Shown: positions 6,778 to 14,435 of the stretch, one piece after another
How the letters are laid out: each line of letters begins with the position of its first letter
How positions within the stretch are numbered: the first letter of the stretch is position 1
Origin: Limisphaerales bacterium
Lineage (GTDB): Bacteria > Verrucomicrobiota > Verrucomicrobiia > Limisphaerales > UBA11358
Assembly (NCBI GenBank): GCA_003133815.1
Contig: PKZR01000286.1
Location: forward strand, 13,241-28,754
Reading direction: 5' to 3'
Length of the DNA stretch: 15,514 nucleotides
Made by a program: the position numbers and the translations under genes
The notes under the pieces: generated by a model
Seen by the model: the letters and a program-made list of their open reading frames with translations, nothing else
Told to the model about the DNA's origin: nothing
Database searches by the model: none

Positions 6778-7518
6778 GTGAACTTGGAAAACTGGCAATG
6801 GACCCTGCTGGCAGCCGGCGCTTTCATCACCGGCCTGTCCAAGACGGGCATTGCCGGTCTCGGCGTTCTGGCCGTGGCGCTGTTTGCCAATGCGCTGCCA
6901 GCGCGCGATTCCACCGGCGCCCTGCTGCCGCTGCTCATCTGCGCGGACTTTTTTGGCGTGGCCTTTTTCCGCAAACACGCCGAGTGGCCCCAGCTCTGGA
7001 AATTATTTCCTTGGGTGGTGGTCGGCATTCTGTTGGGCTGTTTTGCGCTGGGCAAATTCAGTAACGCGGAGGCGCAGCGGTCCATCGGCGGAATCCTGCT
7101 CGCCATGGTGGCGCTGCAATTCTGGCGGCGAAGACAGCCGGACGATCTTGCTTCCCGGCTGCCGCACGCCGGATGGTTCGTCGCGCTGACCGGCATCGTC
7201 GCGGGATTCGCGACCATGACCGCCAACGCCGCCGGCCCGCTGATGGTGCTTTACCTTCTGGCCATTGGCCTGCCGAAACTCGCGCTTGTGGGAACCGGTG
7301 CATGGTTCTTCCTGCTCGTCAACGTCTTCAAAGTCCCCTTCAGCCTCCATCTGGGATTGATCACCACCGGCTCGCTCCGGATGGATGCCCTGCTGTTCAT
7401 TCCCATGATGCCGGGCGCGCTGCTGGGGCCGGTGCTCCTGAAACGGATTAACCAGAAAGCATTTGAAACCATGGTGCTAGTTTTCACCATCCTGGCTGCG
7501 TTACGGCTGCTGTATTGA
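6778..7518 (+). CDS. TauE/SafE family membrane transporter
   Basis: This protein of about 246 residues is a TauE/SafE-type permease, a family linked to export of sulfite, sulfoacetate and other organosulfur anions, or to uptake of related anions. It shows the two-fold pseudo-repeat of the family. The first half begins with GAFITGLSKTGIAGLGVLA. The second half begins with GIVAGFATMTANAAGPLMVLYLL, whose A-N-A-A-G-P core is diagnostic. Around seven to eight hydrophobic helices cover almost the whole length. A GTG at 6778 places the start just ahead of the first helix. A TTG at 6760 is possible, but the GGGGG before it touches the codon, leaving no normal spacing. Substrate cannot be read from the sequence, and no sulfur genes are next to it. 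A hairpin terminator lies 28 bp downstream. Confidence 0.85.
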   Translation: MNLENWQWTLLAAGAFITGLSKTGIAGLGVLAVALFANALPARDSTGALLPLLICADFFGVAFFRKHAEWPQLWKLFPWVVVGILLGCFALGKFSNAEAQRSIGGILLAMVALQFWRRRQPDDLASRLPHAGWFVALTGIVAGFATMTANAAGPLMVLYLLAIGLPKLALVGTGAWFFLLVNVFKVPFSLHLGLITTGSLRMDALLFIPMMPGALLGPVLLKRINQKAFETMVLVFTILAALRLLY

Positions 7519-7545
7519 AATCAAAAGGGGAGAAAAGCGACAGCT

Positions 7546-7590
7546 CTGCCCTACCAACATTTAAGGTAGGGCGGAAGTGGTCCTCCGCCC
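7546..7590. terminator. Overlapping double hairpin between convergent genes
   Basis: GCCCTACC (7548-7555) pairs with GGTAGGGC (7565-7572), extendable to 10 bp through one G-T pair. A second perfect 7-bp stem, GGGCGGA (7569-7575) with TCCGCCC (7584-7590), overlaps the right arm of the first, so only one can form at a time. It sits between the TauE stop (plus strand) and the DUF4256 stop (minus strand), which suits a bidirectional terminator. No clear T-run follows on either strand. Confidence 0.55.
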
Positions 7591-7594
7591 AAAT

Positions 7595-8182
7595 CTAAAC
7601 CATTAGCGAGCTGCGGAATCCACGGCCGGCATAATAAGACTCCGCGCCGTTGTGACCCACGAAGACGCGACCGTAACGGCGATCCCCATAAATCGCGCCG
7701 CCGAGTTCCCGGATGTCCGCCGGTGTTTTCAGCCAGCTCGACGACTTCGTGTCGAACTCGCCCAGCTTCTGTAGCGCAAAATATTCCTCCTCCGTCAACA
7801 GCTCGACGCCCATGGTTGCGGCCAGTTCCGTGGCGCAGCCTTTCGGTTTAAATTCTTTCCGCGAATCCAGCGCTGCCCGGTCGTAGCAAAAACTGACGCG
7901 GTCCTTGGGACTCTGCGCGGAACAATCATAGAAAACGTATTCGCCCGACTTTTTATCGTGACTAACCACATCCGGTTCACCGCCGGTGCGTTCCATTTCA
8001 TGGAGCGACCGCAGCTTTTCCGCATTGGCTTCCAGCCTGGTCTGGACCTTGGCCCAATCCAGACCTTTATGGCGGTTCAGGTTTTTCTCAAACCGGGCTT
8101 TCAACGCGCCGAGCAGTTCTTCCCGTTGTTTTGGGGACAACTGCTTTTTAACGATGTTGTTCATAGTTTTGACGGTCGCCAT
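7595..8182 (-). CDS. DUF4256 family protein
   Basis: The 195-residue soluble protein matches the DUF4256 family by recognisable stretches. These are LSPKQREELLGALKARFEKN near the start, NRHKGLDWAKVQTRLE, GGEPDVV, the acidic/aromatic EYVFYDCSAQSPKDR, and the C-terminal GAIYGDRRYGRVFVGHNGAE followed by YYAGRGFR. The biochemical role of the family is unknown. The start is uncertain: ATG at 8182 gives MATVKTMNN, ATG at 8164 gives MNNIVKKQ, and a TTG at 8209 would add nine residues; none has a strong ribosome site. The gene is convergent with the TauE-like gene. It lies 95 bp downstream of the aldo/keto reductase on the same strand, with an inverted repeat in between. Confidence 0.85.
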   Translation of the reverse strand: MATVKTMNNIVKKQLSPKQREELLGALKARFEKNLNRHKGLDWAKVQTRLEANAEKLRSLHEMERTGGEPDVVSHDKKSGEYVFYDCSAQSPKDRVSFCYDRAALDSRKEFKPKGCATELAATMGVELLTEEEYFALQKLGEFDTKSSSWLKTPADIRELGGAIYGDRRYGRVFVGHNGAESYYAGRGFRSSLMV

Positions 8183-8195
8183 CTTAAAATGAATC

Positions 8196-8228
8196 CCAAC
8201 GCGATTCAATCATTCAGCTCAGCGTTGG
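8196..8228. promoter_or_regulatory. Inverted repeat upstream of the DUF4256 gene
   Basis: CCAACGC (8196-8202) and GCGTTGG (8222-8228) are perfect 7-bp inverted arms around a 19-bp centre. The site is 14-46 bp before the proposed DUF4256 start and about 50 bp past the aldo/keto reductase stop. It could be an operator for the former or a weak terminator for the latter; the long centre argues against a strong hairpin. Confidence 0.3.
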
Positions 8229-8277
8229 CATCCGGACCAAACAGGCGGGAAACAGTTGCCAGAGCACACTTTTCCAC

Positions 8278-9258
8278 TCACCTTCCCACCAATTTCTGCA
8301 AATGTTCCGGGTAGCGCGCGCCTTGAACCGGAATCTTGGCCGCCATAATTTCCAGCGCGCGCAATTCTTCCGGCCGGATCTCGACCGCCGCCGCCCCGCA
8401 ATTTTCGGTCAGGCGATGCAGCTTCGTCGTGCCGGGAATCGGCACGATCCACGGCTTCTGCGCCAGCAGCCACGCCAGCGCCACCTGCGCGGGCGTTACC
8501 TTTTTCTCCGCCGCAAATCGGCCGATCAAATCCACCAGCGCCTGGTTCGCCTGCCGGTTCTCCGCGCTGAAACGCGGGACATTATTGCGGAAATCCGTGC
8601 TGTCGAACTTCGTGTCCGCCTTGATTTGTCCCGTGAGAAAACCTTTGCCCAACGGACTGAACGGCACGAAACCGATGCCCAGTTCCTCCAGCACCGGCAA
8701 AATTTCCGCTTCCGGCTCGCGCCACCACAACGAGTATTCGCTTTGCAACGCCGTCACCGGCTGGACGGCGTGCGCGCGGCGGATGGTCTGCGCCCCGGCC
8801 TCCGACAACCCGAAATGCTTCACCTTGCCCGCACGGATCAACTCCTTCACCGTCCCGGCCACGTCCTCGATGGGCACGCTCGGGTCCACCCGATGCTGGT
8901 AGAGCAGGTCAATCGTCTCCAGCCGGAGCCGCTTGAGCGAGGCCTCGACGACCTGCCGGATGTGCGCCGGCTGGCTGTTCAAGCCGCCCTGCTTGCCGCT
9001 GTCACAATCGAAGCCGAACTTGGTGGCGATGACCACCTGCCGGCGGAACGAAGCCAGCGCCTCGCCCACGAGTTCCTCGTTCGTGAACGGGCCATAGACC
9101 TCGGCGGTGTCGAAGAACGTGACGCCCTGCTCGACCGCCGACCGGATCAGGGAAATCATCTCCTGCCGGTCACCCGCCGGGCCGTAACCGAAGCTCATGC
9201 TCATGCAGCCCAGCCCGATGGCTGAGACTTCCAGATTGCCCAGTTTGCGCTTTTGCAT
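8278..9258 (-). CDS. Aldo/keto reductase
   Basis: This 326-residue NADPH-dependent oxidoreductase has the (beta/alpha)8 fold and reduces aldehydes or ketones in the cytoplasm. The catalytic tetrad is complete: Asp50 and Tyr55 in FFDTAEVYG, Lys80 in VIATKFGFD, and His122 in LLYQHRVDP. The cofactor-binding end PIPGTTKLHRLTENCGA lies near the C-terminus. MQKRKLGNLEVSAIGLGCMSMSFGYG is typical of the AKR11/AKR13 branch (YajO/PLR-like proteins). The ATG at 9258 is preferred to an upstream start at 9324 because AAAGGA lies a proper distance before it, and because the extra residues would be encoded by a dispersed repeat (9302-9331). The physiological substrate is unknown. The gene stands alone upstream, with the repeat-bounded helicase unit behind it. 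Confidence 0.93.
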   Translation of the reverse strand: MQKRKLGNLEVSAIGLGCMSMSFGYGPAGDRQEMISLIRSAVEQGVTFFDTAEVYGPFTNEELVGEALASFRRQVVIATKFGFDCDSGKQGGLNSQPAHIRQVVEASLKRLRLETIDLLYQHRVDPSVPIEDVAGTVKELIRAGKVKHFGLSEAGAQTIRRAHAVQPVTALQSEYSLWWREPEAEILPVLEELGIGFVPFSPLGKGFLTGQIKADTKFDSTDFRNNVPRFSAENRQANQALVDLIGRFAAEKKVTPAQVALAWLLAQKPWIVPIPGTTKLHRLTENCGAAAVEIRPEELRALEIMAAKIPVQGARYPEHLQKLVGR

Positions 9259-9301
9259 ATTTGAATCCTTTCTTGCCGTTAAATGTTGAAACGAATTTAA
9301 C

Positions 9302-9331
9302 CACGGATGAACATGGATGAACACGGATTTT
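9302..9331 (+). repeat. Three-unit 10-bp repeat (CACGGATGAA)
   Basis: CACGGATGAA (9302), CATGGATGAA (9312) and CACGGATTTT (9322) repeat with a strict 10-bp period. It is related to the decayed copy at 6283-6306 and sits 10 bp outside the left inverted repeat of the helicase unit. Confidence 0.75.
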
Positions 9332-9340
9332 TCGGACGCG

Positions 9341-9445
9341 AATTCAAATACGCTGAAGGCGTAACGGAAATTAGCCTAGGGTTGGAGCGAAGCGACTACC
9401 CTAGGTGATTCGCATAAAATAATTCCACCCTGAAGGGGTGGCGGA
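9341..9445 (+). repeat. Left inverted repeat with three hairpins
   Basis: From the outer end inward it holds three hairpins. The first is TACGC/GCGTA (9349-9353 with 9359-9363) around loop TGAAG. The second is CCTAGGGT/ACCCTAGG (9375-9382 with 9398-9405). The third is CCACCC/GGGTGG (9425-9430 with 9436-9441), again with loop TGAAG. It matches the reverse complement of 14299-14404 nearly perfectly over the outer 65 bp and over the innermost 24 bp; the stretch between differs and has a 1-bp length change. Confidence 0.88.
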
Positions 9446-9449
9446 AAAT

Positions 9450-12400
9450 TTATCCCGAAGCCGCAAGGTTCGGACGCAGATTCCAAACAAAACCGATTGA
9501 ATCAAGAAGTTGTTTCCGGTCTGAACGAAGTTTGCCGCGAAAATTGCGAGTGCGTTGGGTGTTCACCCATTTTCCAAGCCTTTTATATTCGCCAGCTTTT
9601 TGTGGGACGTTGCAATGGTTGTGAACTTTCTTGTATTCAACAAGTGCTGCGAACATTTTCTCCCACGCCATTGGCTCAATGAGCACCCAGATAAATCCGA
9701 TTTCATCCAGTCGCTTGGCGCGTTCCGCCATGATTGGGCGTTTATATCGTTTTGCTGCTCGCTGGTTCCTGACCCATGTTCCGAGCGCAGCATATTTATC
9801 TGACCGTTGCTGCACATTTGGATGACCAAACTCTTTTTTGAACTCGACCAACTGGCGAAAATATTTTTCCCAATGATTGCTATTTGGATCCCAATCAAAA
9901 CTCAACTCTTCAAGCCGCCGGATCCGTTCAGAATCAAGCAGTCCGCGATTGCGAGCCATTCTTTGATCCGTAACCCAATTGGCAAGTTGGCGATTTCCTT
10001 TCCAGCTTTGTGGCACGAGACAATCCCCATGGGCCTGCTTGTATTCTATGAGTTGGCGATACTTAATCTCCCACACCTGTGCAGCCGTAACTGTGATGCC
10101 TGGCTCTTTGCGGGATGATTGCACATTCCCTTGTCCAACACTCCAATCAAACCCTATTTTATCCAAGGCAGCAATACGCTCCAGTTTCAAAATCCCTTGC
10201 TTATATTCACGCCGATGCTTTGCGACCCAGTTGGCAAGCCTTCGGTTTTCCGACCATTGCGTAGGCACCCGACAATTTCCGTGCTTGATTTTGTAGGCCT
10301 CAAGTTCTGCCAGCATTTCTTCCCAATTCATGTTGTTGGAAGATCGTCGGCCAGAAAGTGGCGACCAGTCAAAGGCTAGGTTATCAAGCCGCACAATTTG
10401 TTTTGCATCCAATTTATTTTTTCGACGGTTGCGACGCTGGCTAGTTACCCACCAAGCGAGCTTTTGGTTTTTTGGATAATGTTGTGGAACTCTGGAATGT
10501 CCCTGTTGGGCGTAAAACTCTTTTAGTTGGTCATACATTTTATCCCAGTCAACGGGCGATGATTGATTGATACTAGACCTGACTTGCCATGCAAATCCGA
10601 GTGAATTCAGCCGCGCTATCCGCTCTTCCGAAATTTTCGCATTCGCCTTGCGCGCACGTTGAGTTGCGACCCATCTTGCCAGCTTTGGATTTTCCGGCCA
10701 GTTGACTGGAACACGGCAATTGCCATTCGCCGCATGGAATTTTTGTAGCGCCGCATACATTTCTTCCCACTGTTGTGAATGTGGCTGCCATTCAAAACCG
10801 ATGCTGGTGAGTTTTTGTTCGCGTTCCGGTTCGAGTTCTCCGCGTTTCTTAATTTGCCGTTGCGTTAGCGTCCACCGTCGGAGTTCCGCGCTCATAACAA
10901 CATCACGCAGCTTGCCATTATGCATCGGGCGAAGATGTTCCGCCAACTTTGCAAACATGGCATCCCAATCGCCATCGTGGATGTTCCAAGCGAAACCGAG
11001 CTCATCCATCCGGCGCAATTGATCCACCGCCAAACGATTCTGTCGCTTAGCGATGCGCTGGTGAGCAACCCAGCGCGCCAGTTCGGGGTTTGCCTGCCAA
11101 TCAATCGGCACGTTGCAATGCCCATGCAATTTGAAAAACCCCACGAGTTCGGAAAACATTTCGTCCCACGGTCGAAACAATTCCTTAACTTTTGGGCCGA
11201 CTGGCTTCAGTTCGAACGTAGATTTTCGTTTATTGATTTGCCAAATGAATTTGATGCCATCCAATGCACGGATGCGTGTGTCGCTCAACTTGCCGAGCTT
11301 TTTAGCCCGTCGTTGCCATAATACCCAACGGTTGAGCTTGCGCGTCTCATCGTCAATAACCGTCACCGCTAGAACACCGTTTGCAGCCGCGTATTCTTTG
11401 TAGCGGGCAAAAATGTCAAACCACTGCTTGTCGGTGTCCAGCGCAACTGGCTTCCATGGAAAACCGATTCCATCCAACTGTTTTTTTAGTTCTGCCGAAA
11501 TTGTTCCGTCTTTGAGCAATTTTCTCTGCTCTGTCATCCATTGCGCCAGGCCCGGATATTTTTTACCGATGCGCGAAACCGCAAGGTGTCCATATTCAGC
11601 TTTGTGGGCGAGCAATGCTTCAATCCTTTTTGCCAAAGGAATCCCCGACTGTAAGTTGTTGGGCGCTTTCCATTCAAAACCGATTAAATTCAACCTGTCC
11701 TCATATTCCTTTCGCAACTTGCCGGCAGTTCGTTTGTATCGCTGGCTGGACACCCAGCGCCCGAGCAGCGGATTCTTCGGCCATTTAACCGGAACAAGCG
11801 TAGTCTTGAATTCCTCCTTGTAAGCACACAGTTCTGCAAACCTATGATCCCAAGTCGGCAAGCCTATCCACCATTCAAAACCGATTTTTTCAAGCAATGC
11901 AATGCGTTCGCGCGAAATGTCGCCGTGCTTGTAATCCATCCGTTGAGTTTTTATCCAATGAGACAGCGACTTGTTCTCTTTCCAGTGTTGCGGCACGCGA
12001 CAATGTCCAAAACGATTTCGATAATCTAGGAGTGCCAGGTATTGTTCGCGCCATGTGCTCTCATGCGGCGACCATTTGAATTCAATCCTATTTAGCAGGG
12101 CGATTTTATCTTCCTCCAGCTTGCCTTCTTTCCAAAGCACTCGCTGATTCACCACCCACGTTGCAAGTTTTTGATTTTTCGGCCATCGCGCAGGCATGTC
12201 GCAATTGCCATGTGCATTTCGGTATTCGAGAAGCTGTCCATAACGCTCAAACCATCCGTCGCCAATCGCTTCGAGACACGCAGCCGTGATAGATTGCCTC
12301 AAACTGTCCAACGAAATTTCCGGACCAATCATATCCAAGCGTTCTCGAAAACGACTTTCATCAAAGCCGCCGGTTTGCCCGCGCTGGATTCTCATTTCGT

Positions 12401-14261
12401 CTATGATTTGCGACAGCAAATCGTCCTGCTCTTTCAACGCTTGAAGGACTTTCCAAATTTCATCAAAGTTGCTCCGTAAAACAGCCTGCTCGACCGTTTC
12501 GCCGCGCGTCTTCTCTACATAAAGCGGCACGAGCACGTAACCGAATTCCTTGCCCGGCGACCGGCGCATCGCGCGGCCAGTCGCTTGGACAATGTCAACC
12601 GTGCTACGGCGTGGTGCGAGAAATGCCACCATGTCAACCGCTGGCACGTCAACTCCTTCAGTCAAACATCTGGCATTGGAAAGAATAGCTTGCGGTGCGG
12701 CTTTGAAGACTCGCATGAGTCGTTCCCGATGAGCAGTTGGCATCTTGCCTTCAATATGCTCGCACCGAAATCCATTCAAATGTGAAGAAATACCCTCCGG
12801 CCCATCAGAGGTGAAAGATTTTGCGGCATCAACTCTTGAATGGAACGTGAAAACTTTCGAGACGCTATATTTATCTATGGCTGACTTGAGGGCGATTTGG
12901 TTGGCAACCTGACGGGCTTTAATTTCTTCGCCTTTGACCAAGACAATCCCGCGCCGGAGTAGTTCATCATTCACCATCTCGGATGTGACTTCCGAAATGA
13001 TGATTTTGTAATCAGTAATTATTCCACGCCGCGCGGCTTCACTGAATGGCAGACGATAAACAACCGGGCCATAAACCTCCCGTTTGTCCATCGAGAAAAC
13101 GAGTTGCGCGTTACCATCCTTGCTTTTAGAAAGCGGATTGTAATGGCGCGGCGTGGCGGTGAGAAACAGGCGTTTGCGGATGGAAAGATTTTTATCGTCG
13201 AGGGCAAAGGCAAAATTGCGGCCTTCGCGTCCGGCGGTCTTGTGCGCTTCGTCGAACACGGCAAAATCAAACGCCTCGCCCGGCTGCATCGCCGCGCCAA
13301 CGACGGACGCGGATTGGTAGGTGGAGAAAATCATTTTCACGCCGGCAAAAGGCGCGTCCAGAAAACTCCGCACGCTTGCGGTGTCAGTAGTAACTTGAAA
13401 ATCGAGGTCGGATTGTTGCGTGACGAGTGGATCAATTCCTTCCTTCACAGTCAAATCCGAGCAGACGCAGAGCCAAGGCCAAGGTGGAAGATTGGTTTCA
13501 CGCACCCATTCGTGCAGGGTCTGGCGTAGCAATGCAAGCGATGGCAGCAAAACCAAAATGCGTTTGGCTTCCAATCGTTCCGCCACCCAAAGCGCAACGA
13601 GCGTTTTGCCCGTGCCGCAAGCCATGATGGCGGAAACGCGATCATGCTTTTGCAATGCGGGAAGCAGAGCGTCCAGCGCTTCGGCTTGATGGATATGGTC
13701 TTTATCTGGTGACTTTTTCGGCGCAATGACAACGGCACCAGCCAGCCACGCTTCAATCGCGCGGAAGTCACCGGCTTCCAACCGATCCAAGTCCGAGCCA
13801 CGGATGCAGAAGAAACCCTGGCGGTCGTTGAGGACGGCGGGCAGTTCGTCGCAATTGGTAAGCAACACGCGGCTGTGAATGTGCGGGCTGTCAGCCAGGC
13901 CGATGAAGGTGGAGAGTTCGCGCCACGTCAACGCCGGGCGGCCCGTGCGGAACTTGATTTGATAGGCGTTGAACTGGCCGAGCAAAGTTTGCAACACGCC
14001 GTCCACGCCCTGGTCTTGTTGCGTTAGGCCGAGATTTTTGAGAATGTCGAGCGGGACAGCACCATGCGGCCAGACTTGTGAGGCGTCATATTTCCGTTGC
14101 GTGGCGAGATAGGCTTCCGCAAAAACTTCAAATGCCGCACCGCGAGATTGTTCGTCGGGCAGCGTGGCAATCTTCTGTTCCAATTCGGCAAAGCTGGTCA
14201 GGCCAGCGAACAATTGTCGCTGGACGAAGTAGGTCGCTTTCGGATGGCGAGCCGTGGCCAT
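9450..14261 (-). CDS. Nuclease-helicase fusion with 13 helicase-associated (HA) repeats
   Basis: This is a 1603-residue protein. Residues about 30-175 form a PD-(D/E)XK-like nuclease: Glu44 in GAAFEVFAEAYL, Asp87 in GVDGV and Gln101-x-Lys103 in QIKFR. Residues about 185-580 form an SF2 helicase: ACGTGKT (214-220), DEAH (337-340), TAT (368-370), ARCLTEGVDVP (530-540) and VQATGRAMRR (558-567). From Trp670 to Trp1593 run 13 HA-type repeats of about 65-85 residues, each with the outline W..Y..L..Y...G.C.VP......LA.WV..QR......L...R...L..I.F.W. Units 4, 5 and 7 are the most diverged. Related fusions are annotated as DEAD/DEAH helicases with HA domains. The nuclease core suggests a restriction-like or defence role with the repeats reading DNA; that is inference. 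The ATG at 14261 is fixed by an in-frame stop five codons upstream, and no ribosome site is visible. Confidence 0.92.
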   Translation of the reverse strand: MATARHPKATYFVQRQLFAGLTSFAELEQKIATLPDEQSRGAAFEVFAEAYLATQRKYDASQVWPHGAVPLDILKNLGLTQQDQGVDGVLQTLLGQFNAYQIKFRTGRPALTWRELSTFIGLADSPHIHSRVLLTNCDELPAVLNDRQGFFCIRGSDLDRLEAGDFRAIEAWLAGAVVIAPKKSPDKDHIHQAEALDALLPALQKHDRVSAIMACGTGKTLVALWVAERLEAKRILVLLPSLALLRQTLHEWVRETNLPPWPWLCVCSDLTVKEGIDPLVTQQSDLDFQVTTDTASVRSFLDAPFAGVKMIFSTYQSASVVGAAMQPGEAFDFAVFDEAHKTAGREGRNFAFALDDKNLSIRKRLFLTATPRHYNPLSKSKDGNAQLVFSMDKREVYGPVVYRLPFSEAARRGIITDYKIIISEVTSEMVNDELLRRGIVLVKGEEIKARQVANQIALKSAIDKYSVSKVFTFHSRVDAAKSFTSDGPEGISSHLNGFRCEHIEGKMPTAHRERLMRVFKAAPQAILSNARCLTEGVDVPAVDMVAFLAPRRSTVDIVQATGRAMRRSPGKEFGYVLVPLYVEKTRGETVEQAVLRSNFDEIWKVLQALKEQDDLLSQIIDEMRIQRGQTGGFDESRFRERLDMIGPEISLDSLRQSITAACLEAIGDGWFERYGQLLEYRNAHGNCDMPARWPKNQKLATWVVNQRVLWKEGKLEEDKIALLNRIEFKWSPHESTWREQYLALLDYRNRFGHCRVPQHWKENKSLSHWIKTQRMDYKHGDISRERIALLEKIGFEWWIGLPTWDHRFAELCAYKEEFKTTLVPVKWPKNPLLGRWVSSQRYKRTAGKLRKEYEDRLNLIGFEWKAPNNLQSGIPLAKRIEALLAHKAEYGHLAVSRIGKKYPGLAQWMTEQRKLLKDGTISAELKKQLDGIGFPWKPVALDTDKQWFDIFARYKEYAAANGVLAVTVIDDETRKLNRWVLWQRRAKKLGKLSDTRIRALDGIKFIWQINKRKSTFELKPVGPKVKELFRPWDEMFSELVGFFKLHGHCNVPIDWQANPELARWVAHQRIAKRQNRLAVDQLRRMDELGFAWNIHDGDWDAMFAKLAEHLRPMHNGKLRDVVMSAELRRWTLTQRQIKKRGELEPEREQKLTSIGFEWQPHSQQWEEMYAALQKFHAANGNCRVPVNWPENPKLARWVATQRARKANAKISEERIARLNSLGFAWQVRSSINQSSPVDWDKMYDQLKEFYAQQGHSRVPQHYPKNQKLAWWVTSQRRNRRKNKLDAKQIVRLDNLAFDWSPLSGRRSSNNMNWEEMLAELEAYKIKHGNCRVPTQWSENRRLANWVAKHRREYKQGILKLERIAALDKIGFDWSVGQGNVQSSRKEPGITVTAAQVWEIKYRQLIEYKQAHGDCLVPQSWKGNRQLANWVTDQRMARNRGLLDSERIRRLEELSFDWDPNSNHWEKYFRQLVEFKKEFGHPNVQQRSDKYAALGTWVRNQRAAKRYKRPIMAERAKRLDEIGFIWVLIEPMAWEKMFAALVEYKKVHNHCNVPQKAGEYKRLGKWVNTQRTRNFRGKLRSDRKQLLDSIGFVWNLRPNLAASG
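9483..12254 (-). repeat. Coding region of 13 tandem HA repeats
   Basis: The 13 repeats cover more than half of the protein. Sixty-base samples inside this stretch are AT-richer (26 of 60 G+C at 10141-10200, 27 of 60 at 9781-9840) than samples in the nuclease-helicase part (36 of 60 at 13561-13620, 37 of 60 at 13861-13920). Adjacent repeats have diverged strongly at DNA level, so the array is old rather than freshly amplified. Confidence 0.8.
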
Positions 14262-14267
14262 GCGGAA

Positions 14268-14273
14268 AGAGTA
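14268..14273 (-). promoter_or_regulatory. Possible -10 box of the helicase gene (leaderless)
   Basis: Reading the minus strand, TACTCT is followed by six bases and then the ATG, the same geometry as at lolC and purB. No good -35 hexamer is visible. The site lies between the right inverted repeat and the start codon. Confidence 0.3.
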
Positions 14274-14298
14274 TCAATTTGTCCTGCGAAGAAAAGCC

Positions 14299-14404
14299 TC
14301 CGCCACCCCTTCAGGGTGGAATAATTTTTTGGACGTTTTCCTAGGGTAGTCGCGTTGCTCCAACCCTAGGCTAATTTCCGTTACGCCTTCAGCGTATTTG
14401 AATT
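14299..14404 (-). repeat. Right inverted repeat with three hairpins
   Basis: This is the reverse complement of the repeat at 9341-9445, with the same three hairpins (CCACCC/GGGTGG, CCTAGGGT/ACCCTAGG and TACGC/GCGTA). It lies 37 bp upstream of the helicase start, so any promoter upstream of that gene is inside or next to it. Confidence 0.88.
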
Positions 14405-14408
14405 TGCG

Positions 14409-14435
14409 TTCGCGTGGTTCGTGTATTTCGCGGTT
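14409..14435 (+). repeat. Three-unit 9-bp repeat (TTCGNGNNN)
   Basis: TTCGCGTGG (14409), TTCGTGTAT (14418) and TTCGCGGTT (14427) repeat with a 9-bp period, 4 bp outside the right inverted repeat. The left outer side carries a comparable 10-bp repeat. Confidence 0.6.

Larger units (their letters stand above)
9341..14404. mobile_element. Putative 5.06-kb single-gene cassette bounded by hairpin-rich inverted repeats
   Basis: Two ~105-bp inverted repeats (9341-9445 and 14299-14404) enclose just one gene. Its stop codon lies 4 bp from the left repeat and its start codon 37 bp from the right one. The first 48 bp from each outer end are identical, and 63 of the first 65 match. The gene's 3' half is more AT-rich than the neighbours, suggesting transfer. 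No transposase, integrase or clear target duplication is seen; the bases just outside each end do not form a convincing direct repeat. If this is mobile it must be moved in trans. The alternative is that two copies of a dispersed palindromic repeat landed on either side of an ordinary gene. Confidence 0.5.

Noticed and set aside
6493..6978. Minus-strand open frame of 161 codons opposite the small protein and the TauE-like start
   Set aside because: It is antisense to two better frames, and its translation is rich in Gln/His/Arg/Gly without hydrophobic core or motif; treated as a shadow.
8302..9225. Plus-strand open frame of 307 codons over the aldo/keto reductase
   Set aside because: It is antisense to a gene with a full catalytic tetrad; the Arg/His/Leu-rich translation is typical of a shadow in GC-rich DNA.
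9331..9341. Target-site duplication around the 5.06-kb unit
   Set aside because: The bases outside the left end (CGGACGCG) and the right end (TGCGTTCGCG) share only scattered matches, not a convincing direct repeat.
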